Positions 62,597 to 64,000 of a DNA stretch of 64,000 bases are shown here, piece by piece. The notes below the pieces were generated by a model. That model saw nothing but the letters and a program-made list of their open reading frames with translations. It searched no databases and had not been told where the DNA came from. The position numbers and the translations under genes are program-made. Numbering within the stretch: position 1 is the first letter of the stretch; each line of letters starts with the position of its first letter. The DNA comes from Prosapia bicincta (Eukaryota > Arthropoda > Insecta > Hemiptera > Cercopidae), in NCBI GenBank assembly GCA_036971475.1, contig JBAIZL010000024.1, positions 591,001 to 655,000 of the forward strand, read 5' to 3'.

Positions 62597-63112
62597 GAGT
62601 TTTTATTTATTTTCTGACTTCTTAACACTTTCCACTCTAACGCGACAGTTTATATTATATACTTGAATAATACTTTGTTCAAACACATCTTTCTATAAGG
62701 CTCTTTTTTGTTAGAGAATGTACGTAAATGAGTTTAAATATATGTCTCTAAAATGTTAGGGGTTGACGATAAAAATATTCATTTCTGGGTATCAGGTATT
62801 TTAAACACACTTCTTATCACTCAATAAAGACTACTTACCACATCAGTTTACCATTTTGAAATATTTACATTTGTTTATATTTTTTTTAAAATTTAATTTG
62901 AATTAATTAAAACACTATAGACTAGAATGTCTATTTATGTTTCATTGTTAATATTTGTTAGTGAAATCCAAAACGTAAGACCAATATAAACAATTATGTT
63001 GTCCATTAACTTCGCTTACGCCATATAATATTTACAGTATAGAACATACAAATTTGTCAATAAATTGAATTCAGAAATGTAGCATTAACATTCTCAGTCT
63101 ATCAAAAAATTT

Positions 63113-63115
<3 letters not shown>

Positions 63116-63160
<45 letters not shown>
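63116..63160. repeat. GA microsatellite
   Basis: This is an uninterrupted GA run of about 22 units. Confidence 0.95.
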
Positions 63161-63164
<4 letters not shown>

Positions 63165-63600
63165 CAGACAGAGATCTATCAGTCGGAATTATGTGATGAT
63201 ACATTACGGTTTATTAAAAAGTATATTTTGAAATTATCTTTTTGAACGGTGTTTTATATCATACTAGCATTTTATTATGAGCAGCAATAACTTAATATCA
63301 GGTATTACAACTTTACAACTGGTATTTAAAATTTCTGGAATAGTAATTGACCATGTAAAACTGAAAAAGTATATTAAGGTAATGAATAAAACATCTTTTT
63401 ATTTGAAAAGTTTAATTGTAGGACCAAGTATGGCAAATGCGAGATGTCTTTTCTGTGACAAGTTACGGTCATGTATGGTTGTTGCTAATTAGGAACCCCT
63501 TTAAAACTGTTCTAATTAGGAACTCTAACTTGCAACAGCTCCGAAGGAACTTGGCCTTTTTGCTTTATAGCGTACTAAACAATATAGTATTGGTTAATGG

Positions 63601-63693
63601 CTGCACTTTAGGAGCTGCGTTGCAAGCTGTTGTGGTCTTGGCTCCTTCTTACCATTATAGTTTCCAAACGGAAGTAATAAATAAACAATACTT
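63601..63693 (+). repeat. dispersed repeat D, copy 2
   Basis: CACTTTAGGAGCTGCGTTGC, AAGCTGTTGTG, TTGGCTCCTTC and a terminal AATAAATAAACAATA correspond to 59,421-59,512. Confidence 0.45.
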
Positions 63694-64000
63694 ACGGTGT
63701 AAACAATAAAAGTAATGAGAAAATATTTTATTCAAGTCTGGGATTCAGAGGTTTCCAGCAGAGTTCTTAACACCCAATAAAGGATTCTGTAATGCATCAT
63801 ATTCGCTTCTAAACCCATTATCTTCCAACAACGAAACTCTTGTCCCTATAAAATAACTTTAGCGGGATTACAGACGTTGGTTTTCCGCGTCGATTTTCGT
63901 CGTTCCTTTCAGAAAACTTTTCGGTTTTTTGTTTAATGTTCTAGATAAGCACGCGCAACAGGTTTCTATCTCTCTGCAATTGTGTTGTGCTCTGTTTTTC

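Larger units (their letters stand above)
62597..64000. other. AT-rich non-coding stretch to the window end
   Basis: This holds a GA run and a second copy of weak repeat D. CTAATTAGGAAC occurs twice near 63,486 and 63,513. No gene is recognised. Confidence 0.5.

Overview
The window is AT-rich animal nuclear DNA: genes with introns, very long TA and CA dinucleotide tracts, several tandem arrays, and LINE and Penelope-like retroelements. The one cellular gene I can assemble is a juvenile-hormone-acid-methyltransferase-like (JHAMT-like) SAM methyltransferase. Together with the type of LINE present this suggests an arthropod, perhaps a chelicerate or crustacean; the sequence does not let me name the species. 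There is no sign of prokaryotic organisation.

Layout. 1-14,915: non-coding DNA with TA tracts, several hairpin-type inverted repeats (2.85, 3.2 and 7.9 kb), one copy of a dispersed repeat (10.3 kb) and two GC-rich minisatellites (18-bp unit at 11,964-12,296; 26-bp unit at 12,611-13,308). 14,916-20,988: a full-length, apparently intact non-LTR retrotransposon (about 6.05 kb) with an 11-bp target-site duplication, a structured 5' end, ORF1 (three zinc knuckles), ORF2 (endonuclease, reverse transcriptase, RNase H), a 3' hairpin and a poly(A) tail. 21-26 kb: a 24-bp minisatellite, repeat fragments and a possible decayed LTR-element fragment. 26,648-38,806: the five-exon methyltransferase gene (278 aa). 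Splice phases agree at every junction, and the introns hold a broken LINE tail, palindromes and microsatellites. 39,919-45,374: a 5.46-kb satellite made of 7-bp blocks joined as 14- and 21-bp units. 45-51 kb: mostly featureless, apart from a second copy of the dispersed repeat and a perfect 91-bp-arm palindrome between two TA tracts. 51,045-52,469: a 53-bp satellite with no length change in 27 copies, followed by a 43-bp array. 54,299-55,120: about 820 bp of CA repeat. 57,313-58,712: a decayed Penelope-like element (YVDD and GIY-YIG regions still readable in one frame) flanked by long inverted repeats. The remainder is unremarkable apart from two dispersed repeat pairs.

How it fits together. 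The methyltransferase gene is the only host gene supported. LINE ORF1 and ORF2 form one retrotransposition unit, with ORF2 probably expressed by termination-reinitiation across a double stop. A recurrent theme is inverted-repeat hairpins next to or inside TA microsatellites. At least one hairpin-type structure (57.3-58.7 kb) is clearly a Penelope-like element, so the smaller hairpins may be short relatives of it. Many long open frames in the window come from tandem repeats whose unit has no stop codon in any frame; I do not regard these as genes.
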